Assembly (NCBI GenBank): GCA_009792885.1
Contig: WMCF01000066.1
Span: forward strand, 2,226,229-2,290,228
Direction: 5' to 3'
DNA from: Eremophila alpestris peregrina
Lineage: Eukaryota > Chordata > Aves > Passeriformes > Alaudidae
Length of the DNA: 64,000 nucleotides
Made by a program: the position numbers and the translations under genes. Shown in pieces: positions 46,302 to 55,545 of this stretch; position 1 is the stretch's first letter; the number at the start of each line of letters is the position of its first letter. The notes under the pieces were generated by a model. That model did no database searches. It was not told where the DNA came from and saw nothing but the letters and a program-made list of their open reading frames with translations.

Positions 46302-46450
46302 TGATGGCAGAGTGCCTTTATTCCTCAGCTGGCAGAGCGCCTTTATCCCTTGCAAATTTGTGATGGCACGACGACTTTATTCCTCGATGGCAGAGTGGCT
46401 TTACTGCTCCTTCCTGGCTTTTATGGTGGAACTGTAGGGTTTTTGATGTG
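46302..46450 (-). repeat. Unknown ~140-bp repeat, copy 1 (LTR-like)
   Basis: It shares GGCAGAGTG(C/A)CTTTATTCCTC, CTTGCAAATTTGTGATG, TTCCTCGATGGCAGAGTG and TGCTCCTTCCTGGCTTTTAT with 52217-52352. Internally the GGCAGAGTG...TTTATTCCTC unit recurs three times. On the minus strand it has CATAAAAGCCAGG (TATA-like) followed by several AATAAA words, so I suspect an LTR fragment. The strand is assigned on that reading only. Confidence 0.6.
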
Positions 46451-47420
46451 CTACAAGGAGCCCTAGAGCGAGGCTGGTTTGTGCTGTCATCCCCCATCCT
46501 CTCTGGCCTTTTTTCCTGTGCTCCCCTTCCCATTTTGCTCTGCTGGCTTGGCAAGCTGCCTGGTGGAAGCAAATAGCAGGGATGCTGCACTGATGGAGGG
46601 AAGGACCCCCCGTGTGCTTCCCAGGGGGGTGTCTCCATCAGCCAGAGAAATCTCAATGCTCCAGCAAGATTGCTTTTCTGGGGAGAGGGGGGAGAGCCCA
46701 ATCTGCCTTCAAATGTGCATCTTGGAGAGGGGGAAATCAAACCCTGGCGTTCAGCAGAGCCAATTTACTCCAGGAACAGGGCGAGGGAAGTGGTGGCTCA
46801 GATTGGTGCTTCCCCAGCTAATTGTATTGACAAAATAATGAAAGTATTTGTATGCACTTGTTCTTGTTGTGTATAAACTGCAGCAAATAGAAATCCACAG
46901 GATTATTTTTTTCCCTGTTGTTGCTGTTCTCAGGCAGTTCAGAGCTGGGAGATGATGGGAATTCACTGCTCTGGCAGGTCAGTCTGGCTTCATGTCCCAG
47001 CCTCCTCCTGCCCCTGGTGCCCAGGGAGGGAGGGACGGGATTGAGTCCTGCCTGTGCCACAGCTCACACACCATCTGCTGTCTCCGGGGGTGTTCCTTAA
47101 TTTAAAGGGTGGCTTTTGACTAAGGAGCAGGAGCCGGGGGATGTGCTGGCTCCCAGGCAGTCCCGGTGTGGTGGGAGTGGCTTCCTGAGCTCATGGGATC
47201 TCATGGGATGGGGCTGGGTTCCGGCAGAGCTGCAGGAAACTTCATCCCAAAAGCTGGAGCTGCAGGAAACTTCATCCCCCATAGCAGCTGTGCTCCTTCC
47301 CCCTGTCAGAAACTCTGGCCACTTCTGCTGAGCCCGTGCTACAGCGGGATTTCTTAATGTGGTTTTTCATCTTTTTGGCAAATCTGCTCCTTTAACCCAT
47401 TTCCAGTCCAAATCGAAACC
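46451..47420. other. Single-copy DNA, no gene seen
   Basis: A 27-bp tandem duplication (GAGCTGCAGGAAACTTCATC) lies at 47227-47280. Nothing else recognised. Confidence 0.4.
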
Positions 47421-47580
47421 ACAGGATCCCAGACTGGTTTGGGTTGGAGGGGACCTTAATCTTTGTGTCATCCCACCCCCTGCCACGGGCTGGGACACCT
47501 TCCACTGTCCCAGGCTACTCCAAGCCCTGACCAACCCCTGAACACTTGCAGGGATGCAGCAGCCACAGCTGCTCTGCCCT
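47421..47580 (-). mobile_element. CR1 LINE 3' fragment
   Basis: Antisense: CACAGGATCCCAGACTGGTT, TGGGTTGGAGGGGACCTTAA, CACCTTCCACTGTCCCAGGC and AGCAGCCACAGCTGCTC. Confidence 0.9.
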
Positions 47581-47917
47581 CCCTTCATCTTCCCGTGTTT
47601 TATGGAGTGGTTCATCACCTGCCCGTGTGTGAGTGAGATGATGGAGAGCCGTGCTGTGAGGAGTCATTGTTTAACGTGCCTGCTGATCCCACAGCTGGGA
47701 TCAAGCTGCCAATATCCCGGCACTTTGGAGCTGGGGCTGGGTCCTGCATCTCTTTATGGTCTGTTCAGGGCTCTGCATCGCTCGCTGTTTGTTACCAGAG
47801 CTGCAGGTGTGGCTCCACGGGGAGGGCCTGGTGGTTTGGGCTCATTTAGGGATTGTGGAACCCAGACTGGAGACTCCTGGCCGTGGGATGGGATGAGGGA
47901 TCTGATCTGCTCTGGGA
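47581..47917. other. Single-copy DNA up to the adapter
   Basis: No gene or repeat seen. Its continuity with the sequence after 47955 is in doubt because of the adapter. Confidence 0.4.
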
Positions 47918-47955
47918 CTGTCTCTTATACACATCTAGATGTGTATAAGAGACAG
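47918..47955. other. Nextera mate-pair junction adapter (contaminant)
   Basis: CTGTCTCTTATACACATCT is immediately followed by its exact reverse complement, 19 + 19 bp. This is the Tn5 mosaic end in the head-to-head form used as the circularisation junction in Nextera mate-pair libraries. It is not avian DNA. A residual junction can join two fragments that lie kilobases apart, so 47917 and 47956 need not be neighbours in the genome. Confidence 0.98.
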
Positions 47956-48830
47956 GGAGAGGAGGAGGTAAATGACCTCTGCTGCTGCTTTTCAGTTGCT
48001 TTTTGGTCTTTTTTTCTGAGTTGTCCATTCCCCCATCCTCAGCCAGTGCTGCACAGGACAGAGACCTGCTGAACAGGCTGCACAGGAGGGCTGGAGCTGA
48101 GCAGCCCTTCTGGCAATTCCAGACCCCAGCTTGTCCAGTGCTGGCAGAACAGGGACCAGTAACTCTGGAGACACTGCAGAGAACCAGGAGCCCTTCATAA
48201 AGTGTCACTGATGTGGAAATACAGGATCAAATGAGTAGCAATTCGTGTGTCACCGCATGACAGAACAAAGCCCTCTACCGAGGAATTAAAGCCATAAATA
48301 TCGTACAGGGCCCCTTCCTGCTAACATGTTCCTGACATCTGGAGTGGCAGCCCACTGGAACCTATCTGCTGTCAAAGAGCTGTTGCAATTAAGTCGTGAA
48401 TGCAGAGGAGAGAAGGGGGAAAACAATTTTTTAAATGACTTGGCAGGTGATGGAAAACCAAAATACCCTTTTCCATTAACGTGAGCAAATTTGCCTTAAA
48501 AGGAATTGGGTTAGAGACTCAGGAAGTTAATTGCTGGAGTCATTCAGTCAGTTTTTGGTCTCCTTGGGGCTGGTGCGGGAGCGATGCAGGGCCTGTGGTT
48601 GGGTTCCCACCTGGCTCTGTGCTGCTGCAAGATTTAACACTTTCTTGGCCTCCCGTGCTCCAGCGTGGCTTGGTGGGCACGTGGTGGTGTGGGAATCCAG
48701 CTGGGAGCAGCAGTGGGGATGGTTTTGGAGAGGCAGTGAGGGGATTCACCCTGCCAGGCAGGAGTTTTGGTGTGGGGCAGCACCACAGCCTGGTGCTCCC
48801 GTTGTGTGGGTGATGGAGGGGCTTAGGAGA
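47956..48830. other. Single-copy DNA, AT-rich candidate inside
   Basis: Repeat-free. The segment 48195-48480 has ATTCGTGTGTCACCGCATGA, CTACCGAGGAATTAAAGCCA, TAAATATCGTACAGGG and GCAATTAAGTCGTGAATGC, suggestive of a conserved element. No coding evidence. Confidence 0.4.
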
Positions 48831-48912
48831 TCACAGAATTATTAAGGCTGGAAAATCAAGTCCAAGCATTAATCCATCACTGGTGTGGTCACTAAACCGT
48901 GTCCCCAGGTGC
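48831..48912 (-). mobile_element. CR1 LINE 3' tip
   Basis: Antisense ATCACAGAATTATTAAGGCT, GGAAAATCAAGTCCAAGC and CACTAAACCGTGTCCCCAGG. It breaks off at 48912, before the next consensus block. Confidence 0.85.
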
Positions 48913-49189
48913 TGGAGACCTGCTGGGTCTGGGTGTTGTTAGGTGGGACTAGAAGGAAAAGGGCGTCAGGGTGGTGAGTTGTGCAATCAGCTTGAGCTGT
49001 GCCCTCAGAAGCTGGAGGACACTTCCCAGGGTTTTGGGCTTTCCAGAAGCTTGGTGGGAACAAACAGCCAAGACCCAGAGATTCTTCTCTGGGTGAGCAT
49101 TACCCTTGCTCCAGTGCAAGTTCAGTCCTTGCAGGTGGTCCCTCTCTTCTAGGGCTAGCTCTGCCCCAGGTGACCCTGCCACGATCTGT

Positions 49190-49640
49190 GGGCCAAGGCC
49201 ACACACAGACCCCAGCGGGTGCAAGAGTGGTGGAAACCTTCCTGCTGCCCTTGGAAAAAAGAGGCTGACTCCTCTTGGGGAGTCTGAGTTCTCAGGGTTT
49301 ATTGGACCTGAGAGGGACTGCCCAAAAGGAGCACCTCTCAGGGGTGTGCAACACCTTTTAACAGGGGGAGGAACAGTAACAGAGAACCAGTCAGGAGTGT
49401 GGTTACAACTAGGATTGACATCAACTGGGAGCAATGGGGACAACTTGGGGAAGGGACAAACAAACATCAAATCACCAAGAAGAAACCACAGAACCCTCTA
49501 GAACAAAGGGCGAGGTTTGGGGAAAACCGACAGGTGCCAGGGGAGGGCACAGGGGAGATGGACAGGAGAACCAAGGGCAAACAGAAAAATGGGGTAGCTT
49601 GGAACAAACCAATACAAATGGAAAATAACAAACCCCAACA
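49190..49640 (-). mobile_element. Probable LTR (ERV-like), minus strand
   Basis: Read on the minus strand it starts TGTTGGGGTTTGTTATTTTC at 49640, an LTR-type TG start, and carries an AATAAA (the TTTATT at about 49299) with AACTCAGACTCCCC after it. The end is uncertain, with TG candidates at 49190-49250, and I found no target duplication. An open minus frame (48949-49470) continues past the LTR; it could be internal retroviral sequence or chance, and I recognise no gag motif. Confidence 0.45.
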
Positions 49641-49724
49641 TCTCCTTCCTTGCTCAGGGAGCTGAGGCTTGGAGATGGCAAGGGCCGTGTGCAGGTCCTG
49701 AACTGGTTTTCTCACAACCTGTGG

Positions 49725-49804
49725 GGATTTTTCCCTGCCAGCCTGGGAGGTGCCAGGCAGCCCCTGGGCTGCCTGGCACCTCCCAGGCTGGCAGGGAAAA
49801 ATCC
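49725..49804. repeat. Perfect 80-bp palindrome, 39-bp arms, 2-nt loop
   Basis: The left arm runs GGATTTTTCCCTGCCAGCCT through to CAGGCAGCCC, followed by CT, then the exact reverse complement ending GGGAAAAATCC. No mismatch was found in 39 pairs. Such long perfect arms with a tiny loop are rare in reads because they snap back. It may be a fold-back artefact of library or assembly, or a real recent inverted duplication. Frames on both strands share the same peptide because of it. Confidence 0.97.
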
Positions 49805-50156
49805 TGTGCCTCAACCAGGCATCAGCCAGGGCATCCTTCAGCACCCCCAGCCATCCATCCATCCACCCCAACCCCAGCCAGGGCTGCTGGAGCCGAGCCT
49901 GGGGAGCCTCATTGGGATTCCAGGCACTGCTGGGTGTCATCCTGCCCCGTCACCTCCCGGTGTCCCCGCAGAGGTGGCACTGGAGGGTGCGATTGCGTCT
50001 CCGGAGGTGTCACCGAGCAGAGACACTGGCAAGCTGCGTCTCGCAGGGAATTCATTTTCAGGGGGGTTTTGCTCCCTCCTCTCCAATCTGGATCTCGATT
50101 AAAGCTCCCGGCTCCTTTGCTTCACTGCAAGACACAGCAAATCCAGTGCAGGATCT
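49805..50156. other. Single-copy DNA, no gene seen
   Basis: GC-rich with CATCCATCCATCC at 49850-49866. Frames of 150-211 codons cross the palindrome and the following tandem repeat, and no domain is visible. Confidence 0.4.
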
Positions 50157-50240
50157 GTGCTGGGATGGGTTTTTCTGTGCTGGGATGGGGTTTTTTCTGT
50201 GCTGGGATGGGTTTTTCTGTGCTGGGGTGGGTTTTTCTCC
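50157..50240 (+). repeat. 20-22-bp tandem repeat, four copies
   Basis: GTGCTGGGATGGGTTTTTCT repeats with small differences in the T-run length. Confidence 0.93.
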
Positions 50241-52216
50241 TCGCTGCCCCAGGTTTGGCCCCTCTCCAGAGGGCCAGCAGGTGGGACACTGCCATCTCCA
50301 TGGCTGTGCTGGAAATATTCCCCTCTGCTTATCTAAAAATCAGGCAGCAGAATTGATCCCAAGTGACTCCAGATGACCATGGCAAGCTCAGAAAATAAAG
50401 AATAACAGTTGACAAGAGGCTGAGAATCTCAGGTTGTGTCAGTAACTCTTTTACAAGATTTTATTTAAGGTACCTCTGAGTGGACCTGATTTTCAGAAGG
50501 GCCCTGATTGAAGATTGATCCTTGTAAGAGACCATTTCAAAATTACCCATCACTTTGGGCTGCAGGTTTGCTAAATATTCAATTATTCCTGCAGCAACTT
50601 AGTCTTGAGCAAACTGTTTTCTGTAATATTTTTTCCCTCTATAATTTACACAAATGGGGGGAAAAGACCTAAACTGAATAACCTGTGGCCAGTGATTGGA
50701 GATGTGCTTGTGTTCACTCCTTTTTGCTTAAAAATTATATCTTCTCCCCAGCCCTAGGTGATTTAGCACATCCTGTTTGGGTTTTTGTATCAGAAATAAG
50801 GGCTGAGAATCAACTGGAGAGGGTGTTCTTGCCCTCCTGAATTTGAGTCCACCTCTTAAAAGTAGGGAAGAAACCCATCCCTTCTCCTTGAAGTTCCTGG
50901 GAGACTTTCCCTCTCCACCCCTGCTGCCCTGCCTGAGGTTTGATACACTTTGAACACTTATATTTGCTTTAAAAATGGGCAAATCGTGGCCTCAAAGGAG
51001 TTTCTCCATGGTTTTGCAGGAACAGGACTGGAGCAGCTCCCACTGAGTCCTGCTGTGGATTCTCAGAGGGGCTGAGCAAGGAGCAGGGATGTGGGGAAAT
51101 GGTTTCAAGGGTGGTGCCTTCACTTCACACCATCCAAACCCTCCCTGAGCACGTGCTCCATCCCTCAGCTCCAAACACCCACCAAAATCAGGCAGGAATT
51201 TTCCCTCCTTCCAACCTCCCCTCGTGGTGCCTGTGCTGGAGCAGCAGCCAGGTTGCCTGGGCTACACAACCATCCTCTTGGATTATTCCTGGTAAATAAT
51301 ATTGAGTTTTTCACTCGGAGCAAATGGCCTCGGAGTCCATGGAGTAATTTGGGGCCAGCTTGCAGAGCCTGTGAGTTTAACTCTCCAATTTGGCCTGCAG
51401 CAGCACTGGGCAAATTGCTCCCAGCAACTGCTTTATTCATCCCCAAACGTGGTTTTGTGCTGACCCAAGCGATCGACTCAGCACATGTTTTCAGCCAGGA
51501 AAAAAGAAATTAAAAAAAAAAAAAAAAAAAGGCAAATTGTTTCCAAATGGTGCGTGTTTTCTATCAAGGCAGCTTTACAGGATGTTTTTAAAGGGATGGT
51601 GGAAGAAAAAAAGCCATCTGAAAGCGGGGTGTTTCAGCTGGTTCAAGTGCTCTGCTCGTGTTTCCAGCACTGGGGACACAGGTGCGTGTTTCTAAGTGAC
51701 CTGTTGTGCTGGGTGCTTGTTCTTCGGGGTTTTGTCAGGAGGCCAGACATCCTGGATGGCTTCCCTGCATGGGAAAATTGAGGGGAAAGATTTAAAATAG
51801 GAACTTATCTTATTTTGTGCTATCGGAGAACTCCTAAGACCAACTTTAGCTTTAGACCCAGGTGTTGCAGGTCTCCAGTCATCACCCTGATGCTTGTTTT
51901 TTTTTTTTCCATTTGAAGACCCACTGACTTTCAAGGCATAGCTTAACCCTTTTCCTTCAGCTGCAGAGATTGAGGTTCATTCCTTCTCCTGTTTGCCAGA
52001 CCAGAACCAGCCTTGACTGTCACAGGGGTGGCTCTGAACACTCCCCAGAGCCACCCTTGGGTGGGTGTTTGGCTGTGTGAAGCTGGAGGACATCTCTGTC
52101 TTCTCCCCAAAGCCCTTCAGGCTCATACCCCACCAGCTGGGCTGTTTGGGAGATGGGGAACTGGCAGATCCTTATGGGAAAGGACCTGGAAATGTGGGGC
52201 ACTGGGACTGTGGTGT
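50241..52216. other. Single-copy DNA, no gene seen
   Basis: A poly-A of about 19 bases lies at 51512-51530 and a T-tract at 51898-51909. No coding evidence. Confidence 0.45.
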
Positions 52217-52352
52217 GTGGCAGAGTGACTTTATTCCTCAGTGGCAGAGTCCCTTCATTCCTTGCAAATTTGTGATGACTTTATTCCTCGATGGCAGAGT
52301 GACTTTACTGCTCCTTCCTGGCTTTTATGGTGGAACTGCAGGATTTTTGATG
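52217..52352 (-). repeat. Unknown ~140-bp repeat, copy 2 (LTR-like)
   Basis: Matches 46302-46450 from GGCAGAGTGACTTTATTCCT to GGAACTGCAGGATTTTTGAT in the same orientation, with a short deletion after TTTGTGATG. Flanks are unrelated. Confidence 0.6.
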
Positions 52353-55111
52353 CATTGTTTTGTGCTGGGCATGGTTTTGTGCTGACCCTGATTATTTACA
52401 GGCAGCTCTGGAAGTCTTTTCCTCCTTCTTACTCAACAAACTGTTTCCTCCAAGGAGGGCTGCTAGCCCAGTGCCACATCCCAGTGCCACATCCCAGGGC
52501 CACAGCTGGCAGAGGAGGCTCTTTCCATGCCAAAAGCTGTGATCCCTGCTCTGATCCCAATCCTGGAGCAGTGCTTCAGCTTCACTCACTGCTCCATGAA
52601 TTTGTCTGTGGGAATCTGAGCCTTGGGGGATGCAGGGGGCTGCCTCAGCAGCTCTTGCACCTGCTCCCAAAATGTTATGGGTGTCCTGCAGCAAACAGGC
52701 TCCCTGGAGAGATACAGCTGTAGAGATGAGACACCTGGAAATGGGTGAAACACGGTGACAACGTTCTGATTAAGGAAGGGGAGTGTGGCTGATGGTTTTG
52801 TCTTATTTAATGCTGACATCCTGAGGTCAAAACGTTCCTCCCCGAGGAAAGCACAGCCCCATTAGTCAAACACAGCAATCTCTGGCTTTGTAGTTTTGTT
52901 GCATGATTTATAAGCCACGGGGGTAAAAAAGAAGTTTTTCTCTGAAAGTACCAGGGAATATTTCTATCCTTGTTGCCTTCCCTTGCTCATTTTAACTTCA
53001 GTTTTACAACATCAAAGCTGGAGCTGAGCTCTCCTGGTACCCGTTTGCAGGATTCAGTATTCCTGCTCTGTCTGGCTGCTGGCTCTCACCAGTTGTACAG
53101 CAGGAACTCATCCCACATCCCTCTGGAATTCTGTAAGTGAGCACCTCCTGTTCTAAAGAGGTGGCACAGGAGCAAGGAGTCCATTTCTGAGCTTGGCAGT
53201 GAGTGGCACGAGCTCTGCAGTGCTCAGACAGTGGGGTAGCTGAAGTCCAGGTCTCACCCAGCACTGGGACAAGGGTTCATTTTCCAATCCTAATTCCTGT
53301 TGGGAAATGTCAGATCATCCCTGCCTGGGAGCTCAAAAATGGATGTTTAAGGGACTAAAACACCTCTCTGCTGCTCTCAGCTAGGACTGACATTTTGGCT
53401 CTGTGTGAACTCTTGATCAGGTCAAAAAGTAAAACTCCCTTTTAGGAAAGATTTTAAGATGATGGAGGGCTTTGTTTCATTCTGCATTTGCAACTCTAAT
53501 GTGTTCTTCCTCCCACCCACTCCTCACACTCAGCCCCAGCCTCTCTACTCACATGGCTATCAGTGTCACTTCTCAAACATGTCTTTCCTTGGAAATCCAG
53601 CTTTTCATCAATTAAACATTTTTTGACAGCTTTTCTGAAACAAACCTTAAAAAAAAAAAAAATTCAATCTTTGCTTTCCCGCAAAGTTTTGGTGGCTTTA
53701 CCTTAAAGGACTCCAGCAGCCCTGTGGTGCAGGTGATCCCAGAAGGATTTTGGGGCAGCTTTGGGTGGTGTGGGGCACAGCCTCATGCCTGCAGCTTGTC
53801 ACTGTTGCTGTTAAGAGAATTCTGCTCAGTGTTTGTGTGAGTTCCTGGCAGGAAAGGCTGGAGGGGTTTGGGATGGAGGTGCCAGGTGTGTCCCTGTATC
53901 CAGATCCTTTGCAGGATGTTTGATTTCTATTCTCCCCTCCCCTAGAAGCCCCCCCATCACCCTCCCCATGTAGCTGAAGCCCCTTTCCCCATCCCTTGTC
54001 CCACCTCTCAGTCCATTTGTGTCTCTGCTCTGGCTGGTTGGGGTCTGGCCTTTTCCCAGTCCAACCCAGTTCCCCACTGGACACTTCCTGCAGGGATTCC
54101 AAGCACAGATAGATAACAGGGGGCTTCATAATTTAGAACAGGGGGCATATTCCTGGATCCAAACTGCCATGGCATGAACATTGTGCAGGTGTGAGCCTTG
54201 CCCAGGGCTCGGATGGGCTGGTGAGCTGCTTTTCATGGAAAAACAGGTAAATCTGTTGTTTGCTTCATCACCTTTATCCTCTCCTGCTGCCAGATTTGAG
54301 CCCTTCAATGTGACAGAAGACTTTGAGCTGAAATCAGTTTAAGTGTCAGTGACCTCTGTGGGTCCCTCCTGTGTTTGGGGAGCAGGGGTTGAGGATCACA
54401 TCCCAAACACAGCAAATGCCTTATAAACCATAAATGCAGCAATCACATCCTCGTGCTAAAATAAGAAAATCTATAAATAAATCTGCAAATGTAACTTCTG
54501 TGGCCAGCTTTGCCCAGACCTCGCCCTTTTGCCTCAGAACAGGTCCCATGTGTTTTATCTTCTCTAAATGCAGTGTAAAACCATCCCTTCCCTTCCCTGA
54601 AAATTTCTTGTCATCCATCCTTCTCCTCCCATCTGAATCAGATTTAATTTTCTTGCCTAGTGGCACTTAGAAGCCCCTAATGAACAGAAGGTCCCATCCC
54701 TTAGTGCCAATCATACAAAATTGGTTTCGTGGGCATACAAATGCCTCAGTGCTGAGACTGAACTGGCAGGACATGATGGCTTTGCAATGACTTGCAGACT
54801 CCTTTAATTAAGGTGAACATGTTTAGCTGGGGAAAAAAAAAGAGCACAGTCCATGAAAGTATGCTAAGCATGTTGATTTAATTGGCAATTACTGAATTTA
54901 AAGTAAGCATTCAAGTGTAGCCAAACCCCGTGCAAGAGACAGTCCAGCCCCAAAGTCCTCTGAGGCAAAGCACCAAGAAAATGAGGCAGGGGAAGATTAA
55001 ATGCCTTGCCCAAGGTCATGTGGGAAGACAGGCTGGAGTTGGGAACCGAGCTGGGTTTTCCTGTGGCTGTCCTTCCTCCACAGCATCCGTCACATCCAGG
55101 GACAATGGGGG
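52353..55111. other. Single-copy DNA, no gene seen
   Basis: AT-rich stretches occur around 52855-52920 and 54420-54500. A poly-A lies at 53649-53662. No exon recognised. Confidence 0.45.
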
Positions 55112-55244
55112 TGTCCTCAAGCTGAGGGAGGGCAGGGATGGATGGGATATTGGGCAGGAATTGTTCTCTGTGAGGGTGGGCAGGCCCTGGCACAGGGTGT
55201 CCAGAGAAGCTGTGGCTGCCCCTGGATCCCTGGAAGTGTCCAAG
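55112..55244 (+). mobile_element. CR1 LINE 3' fragment, left part, interrupted
   Basis: Sense: CTCAAGCTGAGGGAGGGCAG, GATGGGATATTGGGCAGGAA, GGCCCTGGCACAGGGTGTCC and CCTGGATCCCTGGAAGTGTC. It stops at CCAAGG(C) and resumes at 55425 about 2 bp further along the consensus. Confidence 0.92.
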
Positions 55245-55424
55245 GCTTGGGTTTTAATTCATTAAGCTAAACTTCTGTGCTGGCTGAGTCTGCAGTCTTG
55301 AGGAAATTGCTGTTTTATTGGGGTGGAAGTGGGAAAGCTTCGCTTGCTGCGAGCCAGTCACAGGAATCTGGGCTCCCATCAGCACCTCCTGTGCCAGTCT
55401 GGGCTCGGGGGCTTCACCCGGGGG
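55245..55424 (-). repeat. 180-bp inverted duplicate inserted in CR1
   Basis: This stretch is the reverse complement of 58201-58380, 179 of 180 bases equal with no gap; the single difference is T at 55400. It breaks a CR1 between CCAAGGC and GGCTGGATGAG. The insert has no TG...CA ends, tail or target duplication, and only 2-3 bases of shared sequence at each junction. This points to template switching or microhomology-mediated copying rather than transposition. The CR1 copy is the derived one. Confidence 0.97.
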
Positions 55425-55545
55425 CTGGATGAGTCTTGGAGCAACCTGGGATAGAGGAAGGTGTCCCTGACCATGGCAGGGGGTGGAAGTAGAAGGCTTT
55501 AAGGTCCTCCAACCCAAACCATTCTGGGATTCTGTGATTCCCCTC
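55425..55545 (+). mobile_element. CR1 LINE 3' fragment, right part
   Basis: Sense: CTGGATGAGTCTTGGAGCAA, CCTGGGATAGAGGAAGGTGT, CCATGGCAGGGGGTGGAAG and AACCCAAACCATTCTGGGAT, ending TCTGTGATTCC. With 55112-55244 it makes one complete 3' end. Confidence 0.92.

Noticed and set aside
47846..48208. Frames reading through 47918-47955
   Set aside because: They include synthetic adapter sequence.
49467..50376. Frames of 150-211 codons on both strands with a shared peptide
   Set aside because: The shared peptide is caused by the 80-bp palindrome, not by related genes.
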